The notes: generated by a model not told the origin, from the sequence alone. A DNA stretch of 64,000 bases from Trifolium pratense (GCF_020283565.1 NC_060059.1:44908572-44972571), one strand, 5' to 3'. Shown: positions 12,897 to 25,430, numbered from the stretch's first letter. Numbers and translations: made by a program.

Positions 12897-13178
12897 TTAT
12901 TTTTCAATAATTTCATCTTCTACCACTTTGTTCCCTTCATCATAAAAAAATGAAATGTTAGAGCAAGAAATAATATTAAAAGAATCCCAACATTTGACCA
13001 CACAAACCAACTTAGAAGAAGGTACTAGTGTAGTTGCATGCCATAACTTCTCAACACTTTTCTCTTTCTCCCTCTCATTGATCTCTATTTTTTCTTTATT
13101 TTCCATCACCTCTACTTCTTCTTCTTCATGAATTTCTTTATAGTTCACCTCTTTCACAATTATCTCTTTTTCTTTCAC
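12897..13178 (-). CDS. Acidic/lysine-rich ORF in the LTR element interior
   Basis: This 93-codon minus-strand frame overlaps the end of the upstream ORF by four bases. The N-terminal half is almost all E, K, V and I (MKEKEIIVKEVNYKEIHEEE); the second half looks more like ordinary protein (LWHATTLVPSSKLVCVVKCW). No domain is recognised. It may be a decayed internal part of an ancestral polyprotein. Confidence 0.3.
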   Translation of the reverse strand: MKEKEIIVKEVNYKEIHEEEEVEVMENKEKIEINEREKEKSVEKLWHATTLVPSSKLVCVVKCWDSFNIISCSNISFFYDEGNKVVEDEIIEK

Positions 13179-13477
13179 CTCACTTTCAAGTATCTCCTTA
13201 CACCTTTTTTTTTTTTTTTTTCATTTTCTTTATCCTTCTTCTCTAGATTTTTTAGGAGATATTCCTCCCACAATACTTCAAAACTTGTCATATGATTTTT
13301 TATTTGTTCCTCACTTTTCTTTCTTCTATCTTCTCTCTCCTTTTCTCTATCTCTTTTATCATAATTTCTTCTATATTTCATCTCTATGCGGTCTAACTTT
13401 TCATGAATTTTTTTAAACTCACTATGAAATAACTTCTCTAAATCATTGGTGAAGACTTGCAGCATTTCTTCATCCAT
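13175..13477 (-). CDS. Charged coiled-coil-like ORF in the LTR element interior (possible gag remnant)
   Basis: A 100-codon minus-strand frame begins about 100 bases downstream of the primer-binding site, the usual place for gag. It opens MDEEMLQVFTNDLEKLF and soon becomes a run of K, R and E (DKRDREKEREDRRKK) that would form a charged helix or coiled coil. I see no zinc knuckle, protease or polymerase motif. It could be a residual gag N-terminus or simply an open frame in purine-rich DNA; expression and function are unknown. Confidence 0.35.
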   Translation of the reverse strand: MDEEMLQVFTNDLEKLFHSEFKKIHEKLDRIEMKYRRNYDKRDREKEREDRRKKSEEQIKNHMTSFEVLWEEYLLKNLEKKDKENEKKKKKGVRRYLKVR

Positions 13478-13579
13478 CTTTTTTTTCCGGTTTTTTTTTT
13501 CACTTTTTTTTTCAAACTATGAAAAACAAAAATAAAACCAACAACAAAATTGAAAAGGATAGATAACACCTGATTTGAA

Positions 13580-13597
13580 CCTGAGCTCTGATTACCA
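13580..13597 (-). promoter_or_regulatory. Primer-binding site (initiator tRNA-Met type)
   Basis: On the minus strand the sequence is TGGTAATCAGAGCTCAGG, two bases after the end of the 5' LTR. It resembles the plant initiator tRNA-Met primer site TGGTATCAGAGC with one inserted A. It sets the orientation of the element. Confidence 0.75.
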
Positions 13598-13599
13598 GA

Positions 13600-14161
13600 T
13601 GATGAGAATCGCGGAGCGGTTGGAACAAAACAAGAGTTGTGATGATAGAGGTGGTGGAAAGACGCCACAATCGGGATGGAAAAACCCGGTTGATAAGTCG
13701 TGAGGACGCCACAACCGGCTATGGAGGCTCCGGTTGATAAGTCAAAGATTAGCGTCACAGCAAGCCGATAAGCTAAAAATGAGGTTCAGAGAACCAAAGA
13801 GAATAAATCTCATATTTTTACTCAATCCAAAATCCCTTTCTAGCAAGAGTTACATGCCTCCTATATATAGGAATGACTTATGATGATGTAATAAGCAAAA
13901 AGTAACTCCTAAGAAAACAAAAGGATTTCAGCCACTAACTATCATGATAGTGGGCCTGAATTATTACAAGGAAAATGAAAAATAAAAGAAGAGATAGTGG
14001 TGCTCTTTTATTGCTTGGTGCACCACTTTCATATGCTTAGTGGAGGAGCTCTTTATTTTCCATTATCACATGCTTGAATGATAATCTTCAACTTTGATTC
14101 TTTTTTTTCCAGGACCGAAATATTTCTTCTTGTTAAGGGATAGAATTTTAGGATCACATCA
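13600..14161 (-). repeat. 5' LTR of the compact LTR element
   Basis: This is the right copy on the plus strand, and the 5' LTR in the element's orientation. It is nearly identical to 12,032-12,593 and to the solo LTR at 19,317-19,879 (opposite orientation). Clustered differences from the left LTR lie near the CCGGTTGATAAG motif. Confidence 0.88.
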
Positions 14162-15254
14162 GATTTTGACAAGTGTTTTTTTAATAACTTCTAGTATCTA
14201 AGATTGCCACTTGTCCTTTTGAATAACTTCCGATAACTTCTTTGTAGGAGTTGTTTTCTTGATCGACGCACCATGTCAATATTCGACTCTTTGAATGACT
14301 TCTTCATATGTTAGTTTAGTCGAATTTCACTTAATATGGCTAATTTCGACAAATAAACACCAAATCTTTCTCAATACCAGAAACTTTATAATTTTGGTGT
14401 CAACACCCCGTTACACCTCTTTCCACATGAATTTAGATTGTATTTTAGTATTTTTTTATATAAAAAAAAAATTAAATTAAATGTCCATAATTATTTTCTC
14501 TCAACGATATTTTTTTAAATAAAGAACAAAAATAGAGAAAATTTTGTTTAATACTCAAATTAAAAATAAAAAATAAATATATGAATGTAATTTAAGATAT
14601 TATTTAAGCGTTTATGATTTAAAAGAGGTGAAATCTAATTTTTAGTATAAGCGGGGCGGGTTCGGGGACGGGTTCGGGTGGGTATCAATGTACCCATTAC
14701 CCGCTCCAACCCCATATTTTGAAATCGGGGAAAACCCAAACCCAAACTCAGTCAACTCGGGTTTTCCCCGTCAAAGCGGATATGATTTGGGCGAGTACCT
14801 GCGAGTATGAGTTTTATTGTCATTCCTAGTGGTGGAGCTTGTTGTTCTCCAAGGTTTACTCATCCACAATAAATAATAATTAGTAATTGAGTTAAAAATT
14901 GAATTAATACTAAAAATTAAATCAAAATAAAATGGGAATAAAAAAATATAAATTGGTGGGGTCAAGTATTTGTTGCTTGTTGCGATGATGACCATTGGAG
15001 TAAAATTGGTTGAAATTGCTTAGAGGTTGCTTAAATGTGCGGTAATTTAGACCCACAAAAAATAGCTCAAGCAACCGAAATTTATTCTTCCATTGGAGAT
15101 GCTCTTAGTACACAATGTTTGTGGAGGATTTCTTTTCGGTGGCCCCCAAAAGTTTCTCTCGCGTTCTTTTAAAATACTAAAATATCACATGCACAAAAAA
15201 AAAACTAAAATATTCCGCTTACTATTTAAGTTGTAAACGATAATTTCTTTTAAA
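14162..15254. other. Intergenic DNA with a GC-rich repeat fragment
   Basis: This is AT-rich intergenic sequence without a supportable gene. At about 14,650-14,820 there is a strikingly GC-rich stretch with alternating GCGGGG, GGGTTCGGG and TACCCG motifs and internal self-complementarity (CGGGTTCGGG against CCCGTCAAAGCGG). It resembles dispersed plant repeats but I cannot place it in a family. Nothing else is recognised. Confidence 0.5.
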
Positions 15255-16516
<1,262 letters not shown>

Positions 16517-17555
16517 TCTTTTTTTATCTCAACCTCAACTTTGCACCTGTCACACCCCCATAAATTAAAATATTATGAAAAACACAGTTTATTACTTAGA
16601 GTGCGAACCCAGTTTACACTTTAATTGGCCACTGTAACGGATGTGACATTGTATCGAACAATCATACACAAACATAGAATTCTATAAATTGAAAACTTTT
16701 TTTTTAGCCACTCGATCATTCGGTGTTTGTTTCATTCAAAATATTTTTCTAGTGTTTGTTTCACATTTTAACTATGAACCGTGTTTTATTTAAAAAAAAC
16801 ATGGGAGCATCAAAGAAAATGTATTAGATGATGTATAAGACTTCTCATAAAACATGCACCTAATCGCTAATAAACATTAAACGCAATTTAAAAGAAAACT
16901 TATTACTGCTTCAAAAAAAAAAAAAAAACTTATTACTCTTGCCAGTAGCAACTCTTTTTAGCATTTACTACACAAAATAACAAATAGATCAGTTAATTTA
17001 AAAACTCGCAAGTCGCAAGTAAAAACTATGAGAAAGAAGGATATTTTTAAGAAAAAAAATACTTTAGGCATAAATAAAGCACAGCACCAATAATAATGCA
17101 ATGAACACAAATACTAGTCAGATCGCTTCAAGTAAGCTGTAAGCTGTAACCTGAAAAATAGATTAATGTAAGTCTTTAGTATAAAAATTATGAAGGTTTA
17201 CATTCAAGGAAAAAGAAAAACAGAAACTGAACTATTATAATTGCACATTGTGAAAGAAGACTTACATTGGCTTCAATTACTCCATGTTGACAGCTGATGA
17301 AATTCGTTTCCAAATGTCTTAAACTTGTTTCCTTAATAATTTAAAGGATAAAATATGATATTTCATCTATGCAGTTCTCTTATATGTAAGACAGCCATTT
17401 GAAGTGACATACCAATTATATATCCATTTATAAATAAAAAATGCAAAATATATATTCAAAGCTTAAGCAACTAAACCTCTTCTTAAAATTAAGAGCAAAA
17501 AAGCAGCAGACAAATCATTTCATGGATCCAAGTAAATCTTTGACTTTCTGGATCT
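16517..17555. other. 3' flank of the STK19 gene
   Basis: This is AT-rich sequence between the foldback element and the stop codon of the minus-strand STK19 gene. It probably contains the 3' untranslated region of that gene next to 17,555. A TGTCACACCCCC motif near 16,549 looks like the edge of a dispersed repeat. No other gene is seen. Confidence 0.5.
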
Positions 17556-20500
17556 CTAATCTTTTGAGACTCTGATAACTATACCAGTTGGAGTCTGGTC
17601 ACTTCTGAGATGACCGGAACCAATTAAATCACGAAGATGAAATCTGATATCAAGTGGGGACATTCGAAGACGCTTCTTTTCCAAAACAGCCAACATCATT
17701 TCCTTATATTGACGACGGCTGAGAAGGGAAATAATTTCCTTCCTTCCCTGAACAACAAAGTAAAAACAATTTCATTGTAATCAAAATATCACCTAAAGAT
17801 CATAATACACAAAAGTTATAAACCCTATGGGGAAAAACAAAAGGCATCCGTCATTCTGGCTAAGAGTACAAATGTGAAAAGTGTAATGACTACCCAAACC
17901 ATACCCCAACCAAAATGAAATAACTCAATCCGCACAAAATATCCACCGGACTCCTTAGAATAAATATCCCCGGCAATAGAATTCAAAGATGGACTTTGGC
18001 ATGTAGTGGTGCTTAACAGTTCAAGCTCAACCTAGCAGAGATTAGAATTATGATGTAATCTATAATTAGACGTTCATCCGATAACTCCTAGTCTTTGTAC
18101 GACTTTATTACTTTAGTGCTTTTTTTTTCACAGCTTTATTACTTTAGTGCTTGTTTCAGCTTAATTTTGGAAAAATAGTTGCTCTTTGCTTTCAAAAAAA
18201 GATCCAAACAAGTGAGATGGAAGTTCAATTTCGATGGTAACCACCTTTCAGACATGTCATAGTTTAGTTAATAGATTTAATAAGTAATACAAATATGTAT
18301 ATGATTGAGTACCATGCCCCTCACTTCCTCCCTCCCAATACTATACAGTGCCCTTAAATTCCATATAGCGGATTAACCTCAATAAAGCAAATACTGAACA
18401 AACAAACAAACAAACAATTGAAGTACATGTATTATTATTAAGATCAAGCATATTACATGAATGAATAATAGGAAGGTTATTTGGTTATTTATACCACGCG
18501 CTAACTTTTTTTTTAATGGCCAAAGTTAATAATTAGTTGTTAATGTTAGTATTTTTCAAGATGTGACAGAACTTGGTTCAAAATGTTATTTGAGATATAC
18601 CTTTTTGTCCAAAAGATTCAAAGAAAATGAGATCTAGTTGCATTTTCTACTTCTGCATTAAAGCAAAAACTGAAGAAAAAAAAAAGGATACCTAGAAAGC
18701 ATTATCAGAGTTCGCAAAAACAAAACAAAAAAAAACAAAAAAAAAAAAAAACAAAAAGAAAAGAAAAAAGAAAGCATGATCAGATTTGTTGAGAAGGCTC
18801 TTCTTATACTGAATGTCAACATGCAAGTCTCTCACTGGAAATAAGAAATGGAAATGATAGAGATTTGTGACGACAGGGGCGGAGCCTGGAGAGGGGAGAG
18901 AGGGTGGGGGTTTGTGGGAGAGGGTTGGGAACACTTGCACTCTCTCCCTTATTCTCAATTTACTATATAATTAATATTAGAGTATCTGTGTTTATCTCTT
19001 GAAACTAGTCTCTATTCTTATCGAGTATTTCAGATTATATCCATGATTTGTTTCCATATTACTTGGTTATTATGATATGTTTCTTAGAGTATCTTGGTTA
19101 TTTAGGATTAGAAGTCTTGTATCCCCTCCTATACACGGGTGTTGTTTTTTTGTCATTTCATTTGTATCGTGTTATTTATTATCAATAATGTTCAAGCTCT
19201 TATTATTTCTCTCCTCCTTTTATCTTAAACTCGTAACTCCCAACACTATATTACCCTTTTAACCCTAATTTAATCTGGACAGGTTTTTTTAATAGTCTGA
19301 ACATCTAATGGCTCTTTGATGTGATCCTAAAATTCTATCCCTTAACAAGAAGAATTATTTCGGTCATGGAATAAAAAGAACCAAAGTTGAAGATTATCAT
19401 CCAAGCATGTGATAGTGGAAAATGAAGAGCTCCTCCACTAAGCATATGAAAGTGGTGCACCAAGCAATAAAAGAGCACCACTATCTCTTCTTTTATTTGG
19501 CATTTTCCTTGTAATAATTCAGCCCCACTATCATGATAGTTAGTGGCTGAAATCCTTTTGCTTTCTTAGGAGTTACTTTTTGCTTATTACATCATCATAA
19601 GTCATTCCTATATATAGGAGGCATGTAACTCTTGCTAAAAAAAGATTTTTGGATTGAGTAAAAATATGAGATTTATTCTCTTTGGTTCTCTGAACCTCAT
19701 TTTTAGCTTATCGGCTTGCCGTGACGCTAATCTTTGACTTATCAACCGGAGCCTCCATAGCCGGTTGTGGCGTCCTCACGACTTATCAATCGGATTTTTC
19801 CATCCCGATTGTGGCGTCTTTCCACCACCTCTATCATCACAACTCTTGTTTTGTTCCAACCGCTCCGCGAATCTCATCACTCTTCATTTGTGTCCAACAG
19901 TATACCATCTAAAAGATGGTATATGTTATACATGGCCATCAATAATATAGATTAAACTACATAGCAAGCATCCAGATTCCAGACATAAAGACATGGTAAA
20001 CGTTAAATATTTATACCTGAACAAGACCCTTAAGAAGTGAGCCAATATTTGGAATTGCTATCCAATACATGTTTGGATCAATAAGTTGCCTGGTCTGAAA
20101 AGTATAAAGCAGAGTTATATATATACTCAACCAAAAGAACATATATTCACACACATATTTTGGATGAAACTAAACATAAGCCATAAGAAGGAGACAATCA
20201 ATATAAAATAAACTCAAAGAATCACATAACTGCGTAAAGTAATAGAGAAATTTGTCTTGATAAAGATTCCTAGCAAATTTGTGTTGATAAATATAATATG
20301 CTTAGTGTTGATAAATATAATATGCTTAGTCAAAGAGAAAGTTTTGCCTTGTAGGACTTTAAATCTTGAAATAAGATAGTGAGGCGCCAAGATTCTCAGT
20401 GCAGCTAACAACGTTTAATGTTAATGAAGGAACACACAAAATAAAGTGCTTCAGGGATTTTTAATGATGCCTAAATAAATCAACAATTTCATGTAGAAAA

Positions 20501-22693
20501 ATGCCCATGAATATAAGATAAGATAAAACAGGAAACTGACATGTTAGAATCAGGGGATACTTTTCTTTTCTTTTCCTAATGAAAGAAAGAAAGGAAAAAT
20601 AAGGTTTCATACTTTTCATAAAAGTGAATGCTTTTGATGTTGCCATGGTATGTTTAACCGAGTTGACAAAAGAATTATGAAGTTTTTGTAACCATTTAAA
20701 GCCACAAGTTGAGAAAAACTTGTATATGATTGAAAATCTCCAAGCAAAGTTGTGACAGTTTAAAACACAAGTGTTTGAATACAACCAAAATGAGCAATGT
20801 TACAATCCATTTCACTCACAAGGATGCCAGCATTAATTAGAAGGGAAATGTGGTTGTCCTTCACCTTTCCCCCAAGTGACAAGAGTGAGCACTGCATCAA
20901 AATGAATAGCCATCAGCATAAGAACTCATTTAGTAAAGATAACATGTATATTGAGCCGCTTCATGATTTAAAGTCAAGGTAAAAATTTAACATGGTAAAG
21001 TTGAAAAAAATGTCTTAATATTAGTACTTAATTTTTATCAGTAACATATATAGTGATGATTTATCCCTATATATGTGGACATGTCAGATTTTCACATTCT
21101 GTATTTGCATTCTCCCAAAACCAGACATTTATCAAATTATAAACATTTCTGATAAGTAGACAGTATAATAAGCAGAAGTGGAAATGATTAAAAACTGTAG
21201 GCTAGTTTGCATATCTTACTCACAAGCTCCTGATGTTCAATGCCGGTTTCTAGCTTTGAATCTAGGACATGACTTTTGAACCAATCAAAAACTTCACATT
21301 CTGCTCCTACCTTTCCTTCCATTCTTTTAACAACACGATCTATCTATGCATAAACAGTTAGAAAAAATAAACATGACAGTTCATCAACAATCCTTCAGAA
21401 TCAAACTCAGTCAGAGTAATATGATCAAGGAATGGAAATAAAATAAAACAAAATATCCAAAATGAGGGTACTGGGTTAGCACTCGAAGTTTAAAACTATA
21501 ATGACCATTGAACAACTGACATTCTATCCCAAAAAATACATTCTTGTAACTGAAGACATATATACAATATAAAAAAATCAAACCTAGGTAAGGTTTATGT
21601 GGATCAAGTAATATCATAAAACCCGCATCATTTATTTGATTTAGAGCCTATTTGGATTGACTTATTTGAGCTTATCTATTGGCATAAGCACTTGTGAAAC
21701 TGTTTGTCAGAGTTTACGAAAACAGCTTATGATATGTCCATAAGTTTTTTTCAGCTTATTTCCATAAGTTCTTCAAGATAGTTTATGAAACCAACTTAAA
21801 GCTTATACGGAAATATTTTGAATTTATTTTATCTTTTGTTGTAGAAATAGTTTATACATAAGCACCTATATGACAAGCGCTTATGATCGCTTTTTTTGTA
21901 ATGGTGCGCTCGCTTAATCAAGTTGTTTATCCAAACAGGACCTTAAAGATAAAGATAAACCATTGACCTCCAAATCTCTTTTAATAGTTTGGAGAGACAA
22001 ACTAACAAGTAACAATATACATAATATTTTAAACCAACCTGTTTTAGGTAATCATCCAAAAACATTACAGCATGATCATCTTGTCCAGTATTTAATTTAA
22101 AAAGGCGAAGCATTTTATCCCTCCTTAGAGACTGCAAAAAGAAAATGTAATCTTAATACAAGTTATCACATAAATTAATCCATCAAAACTTAAAAGAGCT
22201 TAAATTAGCAACAAAACTAATCAGTAATAACAAGAGACAAAAAATTTTTAAAAAAATTAATAAAAAACCAGACCTCTAATTCCCTATCAACTTGTGTTCT
22301 GTCCTTCACACTGCTATACAATTGAGACTTCAAAATAAACGGTTCAACCGAAACCTAGAAATATAAGCATGATTAATCAAAACTTAATCATATATATATA
22401 AGTAGAATTCACAGGCAGAGGAAGAGATGAGATAATTAATGTTGTTACATTGTGAATTTGGGGAAATTGAGCTCGCATGATTCGAAGCGCAATAAGAGTA
22501 TCAGAGAATGTAAGATCGTTCTCTGCGAATTGGAATGGAGATTAATCTAAATTACGAGTGAAGAGAAATAGAGGTGTGGAATGGGAGAAGATTGAATACC
22601 GAGTGATGATGAGGTGTTTCCGGCGGCGGCATCGGGATTATCAGTTCGACGGCGTTTGGTGCCTTTGGATGAAGATTCTGGAACGTTCTCCAT
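17556..22693 (-). CDS. STK19: STK19 homologue (winged-helix, transcription-coupled repair factor)
   Basis: Seven exons join in phase to a 243-residue protein, close to the length of human STK19: 22,600-22,693; 22,449-22,522; 22,274-22,354; 22,039-22,131; 21,224-21,343; 20,017-20,094; 17,556-17,747. The start is the ATG at 22,693 (MENVPESSSKGTKRRRTD), giving a basic, nucleus-directing N-terminus. The family is seen from SQLYSSVKDRTQVDRELE (about residues 66-83), YWIAIPNIGSLLKGLVQGRK (about 163-182), YKEMMLAVLEKKRL and the C-terminal HLRDLIGSGHLRSDQTPTG. These align with the winged-helix repeats of STK19 as I remember them. No kinase motifs (GxGxxG, HRD, DFG) are present, in line with the view that STK19 is not a kinase but a chromatin and transcription-coupled repair factor working with CSB, CSA and TFIIH; function in plants is inferred. 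The last intron is 2,269 bp and holds a solo LTR; intron 4 holds a MITE. Confidence 0.88.
18970..19255 (+). repeat. Possible copia-type LTR fragment
   Basis: Within the last STK19 intron, the order of motifs (GTTATTTAGGATTAGAAG, CTTGTATCCCCTCC, a TTATTATCAATAATGTTC tail) resembles the 3' part of plant Ty1/copia LTRs. No partner LTR, primer site or coding region is present. A GGGGCGGAGCC motif near 18,880 may mark another repeat edge. The family call rests on resemblance only. Confidence 0.35.
19317..19879 (+). mobile_element. Solo LTR with 5-bp target duplication, in the last STK19 intron
   Basis: This is a 563-bp copy of the LTR at 12,032-14,161, in the opposite orientation (TGATGTGATCC at the left, GAATCTCATCA at the right). 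It is flanked by a perfect 5-bp duplication: CTCTT at 19,312-19,316 and CTCTT at 19,880-19,884. It has no interior, so it is the product of LTR-LTR recombination. It lies antisense to the STK19 transcript. It contains the LTR TATA motif CCTATATATAGG near 19,607-19,618. Confidence 0.93.
21643..21946. mobile_element. MITE (hAT-like ends) in STK19 intron 4
   Basis: A roughly 300-bp element begins GCCTATTTGGATTGACTTA and ends TTGTTTATCCAAACAGGACC, giving imperfect inverted ends of the CCTGTTTGGAT type common in legume introns. The interior carries inverted CATAAGCACTTGTG and AAGCGCTTATG motifs. A clear target duplication was not found. A related copy lies at about 42,665-43,100 in the HAP6 gene. 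Confidence 0.65.
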
Positions 22694-22865
22694 GCTTTCT
22701 AGTTGCGGCTTCCAACTTCCTACCTATAATAACGCAGAGAAACTGATAAAAATCTAAAAGATGTAGTTCTTTGATTTAATAGAAACTAGCTGGAAATAAT
22801 AATTTATTGAAAAGTAAATTAAAAGATAAAAAAAAATCAGAATCAGAAAGGATATAATCTTTTAC

Positions 22866-23517
22866 CAGTAAAAGGAAGGTTGAATTGCTCCTAGGCCTTC
22901 ATTGTGATGATGTGGCATGCTTTAGAGAGCTCTCATATCTATTTAAAATTTGTCCCACAATTTATTTTGTATGTAATTATCTATATGTTACAATAATAAT
23001 GGCTCCCAATATTTTTTTTGCAAAGAACAAAAAAATAAATGCTATATTGATGTTGATAATTATACATGTGAAGTTCAAGTGACAAGTAATTTAAATTAGT
23101 AGCAAGTGTAACATATAACATAAATAATAGTAATAATGAAAAAAAGACAAAAAAAAGAGATCAAATTATAAAAGAAAAAATGAATAGATATATGCTCTTT
23201 CATATTTTACACTACCAAACATAAAATATAAACTATGCATGCATAAATATAATTTGCACTTTGCAAAAATTTACTTTAAATAAATAAACCAAATAAAAAA
23301 AATTACTACTAAAAAATTTTTCATACTTGACAAAATAAATAAATTTTATGAAAAAAAATACTTTAGTTATATTGTTTATTAATTAATTATTATTGTGCTA
23401 TTATTTTTTTAAAAAAAAAAAACTTTGTCATACCAACTTTTAAACTATAATTCTTTCATATTCCTTAACTCTTATTCTTTAACTATGACAAATAAATTTA
23501 TCATACAATCCTTTAAA
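22866..23517. repeat. Direct repeat copy 1 (partner at 24,831-25,379)
   Basis: The block begins AGTAAAAGGAAGGTTGAATTG and ends near CAAATAAATTTATCATACAATC. It aligns along its length with 24,831-25,379, including GTGATGATGTGGCATGCTTT and ATATGCTCTTTCATATTT. Copy 1 has an extra segment of about 100-130 bp after AATGGCTCCCAATA. A third, short stretch of the leading motif is at about 25,377-25,430. The family is not recognised; there is no coding content. Confidence 0.75.
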
Positions 23518-24409
23518 CCTTCATCTTTTCTCATTCCTAACCATTGTGTGTATAAATATATATGATTTTGTGCACAAATGTTAAATGTTTGTCGTGCAAA
23601 TTTGAGTTTTCATCATCACTTTTCTCCAACCAACTATTGGATAGATGCTCTTCAATAGATTCTTCATCTTTTTCACAATTTATTAGTTTCTATATATATA
23701 GCAACTTATTAATTGTGTTACTCTTACATTGTGTGAAAATTTTAGAAATCCTTATTTTTATTGATATAATGTTTGTTAGCCTACTTTTCTAACTTTTTTC
23801 TTAATTTTTTTTTATTTCTTAACGTAGATTTGACAATTTTTTCATGTGAATTAGGATAAGCGAATAAAAGAGAGACCTTTATTTTTGTCTTTGTTGCGTC
23901 TTTGATGCTCAAGAAGTCTATGAAAAGTGACAATTTATGTAAGTATATATCTTTGAGTGCATTTCCACTATATATGTTATTATTCATAATACCATATTTT
24001 TACTTACTACCCTACAACAATATTGCTTATTTTTTAAAGGAAAATATCACTAAAATTATTAAAACAACAAAACCATCATTTTAATTGTACCAAAAAAAAC
24101 ATCATTTTAATTTTGATATTACTTATTCTTTGCGATAAAGCAATTATTATATTCAATTAAATTTGTCTTTTTAAGTAATCGTGAAAATAAAACCACAAAT
24201 CCACCTTCATTTGTAAATTAGTTACAAAAAGAAAAATAAATGTATGAGAAAATCAAGTTTCTTATAACGATAATAAATTATTAAAAAGTTTGTAAATTAC
24301 AGTTACTGTGTGGCGCATGTGCATAGACTACAGGAGGTTGAATCAAGCAACAAGGAAGGATCACTTATCAGCACAAGGCAAGCATGACTACCTCTAACAT
24401 ACAAAAGTA
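23518..24409. other. AT-rich intergenic DNA
   Basis: No gene was recognised. A motif around 23,838-23,900 (TTTTTCATGTGAA followed by an AAAAGAGA and CTTTATTTTTG string) recurs in diverged form near 26,260 and 26,576, so it is probably an old dispersed repeat. Confidence 0.4.
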
Positions 24410-24805
24410 AAAAAAGCAACGGTAAGAAAAAAAAAGTAAAAAAACAAAGCAAGTTGCGACTATACTACCACGATGCATAAAAAGAAAATTAAGTTCTCAT
24501 ACTATTACACTATTAGAATAAAATATAATGCACCTCTTCAAACTTATGAATATTAACAAATATACACTAAAAATTATATTAGTTGTCCTTAATATACATA
24601 AATCTACTATGTAGGTTAATATTAAACAAAATCTTTTTTTTAATAACCTTCTTATTTTTAATATAGATTTATATTAAATATAACCATGTTACTATATTTA
24701 AAATATTAACAATCATTTAATTATATATGATTATACTAATCATAATTATTATTTTTATTGATAAAAAGTATTTTAAATGTGTGTGTTTAATCAAACCCAT
24801 GAAAT
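24410..24805 (+). repeat. Truncated Helitron-like repeat (third copy of the 27-29 kb family)
   Basis: This segment aligns with the 3' portions of the elements at 27,143-28,440 and 28,480-29,193: motifs around ATTACACTATTAGAATAAAA, CTTCAAACTTATGAATATT and TAATCAAACCCATG occur in the same order. It stops before the terminal hairpin and CTAG end, so it is a truncated or decayed copy. Confidence 0.6.
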
Positions 24806-24830
24806 GAAAGAAAAAAACAAATCTTTTACT

Positions 24831-25379
24831 AGTAAAAGGAAGATTGAGTTGTTCAAAAGCAAGCATTGTGATGATGTGGCATGCTTTAGAGAGCTTCTCA
24901 TATCTATTTAAAATTTGTCCCACAATTTATTTTGTGTGTCCATTCATCCTCCAAAATAATTATCTATATGTTACAATAATAATGGCTCCCAATAATAATG
25001 AAAGAAAGAAAAGAAAAAAAAGATCAAATTACAAAAGAACAATGAATAGATATATGCTCTTTCATATTTTACACTACCAAACATAAAATATAAATCATGC
25101 ATGCGTAAATATGATTTGCAATTTGTAAAATTTTACTTTAAATAAATAAACCAAATAAAAAAATTACTCCTCAAAAAAATTCCATGCTTGACAAAATAAA
25201 TAAATAAATTTTATGAAAAAAAAATACTTTAGTTATATTGTTTATTAATTAATTACTATTGTGCTATTATTTAAAAAAAAATTAATTTTGTCACACCAAC
25301 TTTTAAACTACCATTCTTTCGTATTCCTTAACTCTTATTCTTTAACTATGACAAATAAATTTATCAAACAATCCTTTAA
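24831..25379. repeat. Direct repeat copy 2 (partner at 22,866-23,517)
   Basis: This is the second copy of the AT-rich block described at 22,866, without the extra internal segment. It is followed at once by a third partial copy of the leading motif (AAAAGGAAGATTGAGTTGTT), so the end of the block abuts a new beginning, as in a tandem arrangement. Confidence 0.75.
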
Positions 25380-25430
25380 AAGGAAGATTGAGTTGTTCAC
25401 AAGCAAGCATTGTGATGATGTGACACTCTA

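Larger units (their letters stand above)
12032..14161 (-). mobile_element. Compact non-autonomous LTR retrotransposon (Ty3/gypsy-like), complete with both LTRs
   Basis: Two 562-bp direct repeats (12,032-12,593 and 13,600-14,161) flank a 1,006-bp interior. Read on the minus strand each LTR begins TGATGTGATCC and ends GATTCTCATCA, the TG...CA ends expected of an LTR. Two bases inside the 5' LTR (the right one) lies TGGTAATCAGAGCTCAGG, a near match to the initiator-methionine tRNA primer site TGGTATCAGAGC with one extra A. Just before the 3' LTR lies the purine tract GAAGAGGGAGAGAA. The interior has no protease, reverse transcriptase, RNase H or integrase and only short charged open frames, so the element must move with enzymes supplied in trans. 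The LTRs differ at about nine positions by eye (about 98.4% identity), suggesting a fairly recent insertion. The flanking 5-mers (CCTTT left, GATTT right) do not form a clear target duplication. Confidence 0.9.

Noticed and set aside
12027..14166. 5-bp target duplication for the full LTR element
   Set aside because: The flanks read CCTTT and GATTT; three of five matches is not convincing, so no duplication is claimed.
17556..22693. Calling this gene a serine/threonine kinase
   Set aside because: The historic STK19 name suggests it, but no kinase subdomain motif is visible and the family is now regarded as a DNA-binding winged-helix factor.
22866..25379. The direct repeats at 22.9 and 24.8 kb as LTRs of a retrotransposon
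   Set aside because: The ends are not TG...CA, there is no primer site or polypurine tract, and the interval between them has no gag-pol coding.
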